6,915 nucleotides of DNA from CAZDIO01 sp964505555. Lineage in GTDB: Bacteria; Bdellovibrionota_C; UBA2361; SZUA-149; CAZDIO01. Below are positions 6,876 to 6,915 of the stretch, in pieces. The stretch covers positions 1 to 6,915 of the forward strand of contig CAZDIO010000113.1 in assembly GCA_964505555.1 (NCBI GenBank). The letters are read 5' to 3'. Position 1 is the stretch's first letter; the number at the start of each line of letters is the position of its first letter. The translations under genes were made by a program, and so were the position numbers. The notes under the pieces were generated by a model. That model saw only the letters and a list, made by a program, of their open reading frames with translations, was not told the origin of the DNA and did no database searches.

Positions 6876-6915
6876 CGCTGTTCTACTTTAAGTATGGCAA
6901 GAAACCTGTCGTTGC
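6876..6915. other. Downstream flank of kup, no assignable feature
   Basis: Forty bases follow the kup stop. I see no hairpin with a T-run. An ATG at 6893-6895 opens a frame to the edge, but it has no clear ribosome binding site and only seven complete codons, so it cannot be called a gene. Confidence 0.5.

Noticed and set aside
6893..6915. Start of another gene at the right edge
   Set aside because: Only seven codons are visible, with no convincing ribosome binding site, so it cannot be supported.

Overview
The window looks like an ordinary bacterial chromosomal segment of moderate GC. The organism is probably Gram-negative: there are two predicted secreted proteins, a Kup-type potassium transporter, and a large modular surface protein with a polyserine linker. 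I cannot assign a lineage from the sequence. I see no mobile element, CRISPR array, rRNA or tRNA.

Layout. (1) Positions 1-3083, minus strand: one uninterrupted reading frame of more than 1,027 codons, still open at the left edge. It encodes a secreted multidomain protein: signal peptide, PKD-like domain, right-handed parallel beta-helix, polyserine linker, CBM4/9-like module, thrombospondin-type-3 calcium repeat, and at least two divergent copies of a repeated C-terminal module. I read this frame codon by codon and found no stop; other short frames in this stretch are shadows. (2) 3084-3251: a 168-bp divergent intergenic region with a good ribosome binding site for the next gene but no convincing promoter. 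(3) 3252-4484, plus strand: a GT4-type glycosyltransferase resembling the exosortase/PEP-CTERM-associated sugar transferases, with Ala at both positions of the usual EX7E motif. (4) 4481-4759, minus strand: a small secreted six-cysteine protein of unknown function whose stop codon overlaps the glycosyltransferase stop. (5) 4760-4955: a 196-bp intergenic region with a 14-bp direct repeat, a 10-codon mini-ORF and a plausible promoter for the next gene. (6) 4956-6875, plus strand: a complete Kup/KUP-family K+ uptake transporter starting at GTG. (7) 6876-6915: 40 bp with nothing assignable.

How the genes relate. The beta-helix protein and the glycosyltransferase are divergent and could share regulation. 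Both would suit a cell-envelope or extracellular-polysaccharide context, but only adjacency supports that link. Kup is a housekeeping potassium importer with no evident functional tie to its neighbours. I did not find a recognisable new system. The most unusual elements are the surface protein's architecture and its unrecognised C-terminal repeats, the small Cys-rich secreted protein, and the substituted glycosyltransferase motif.
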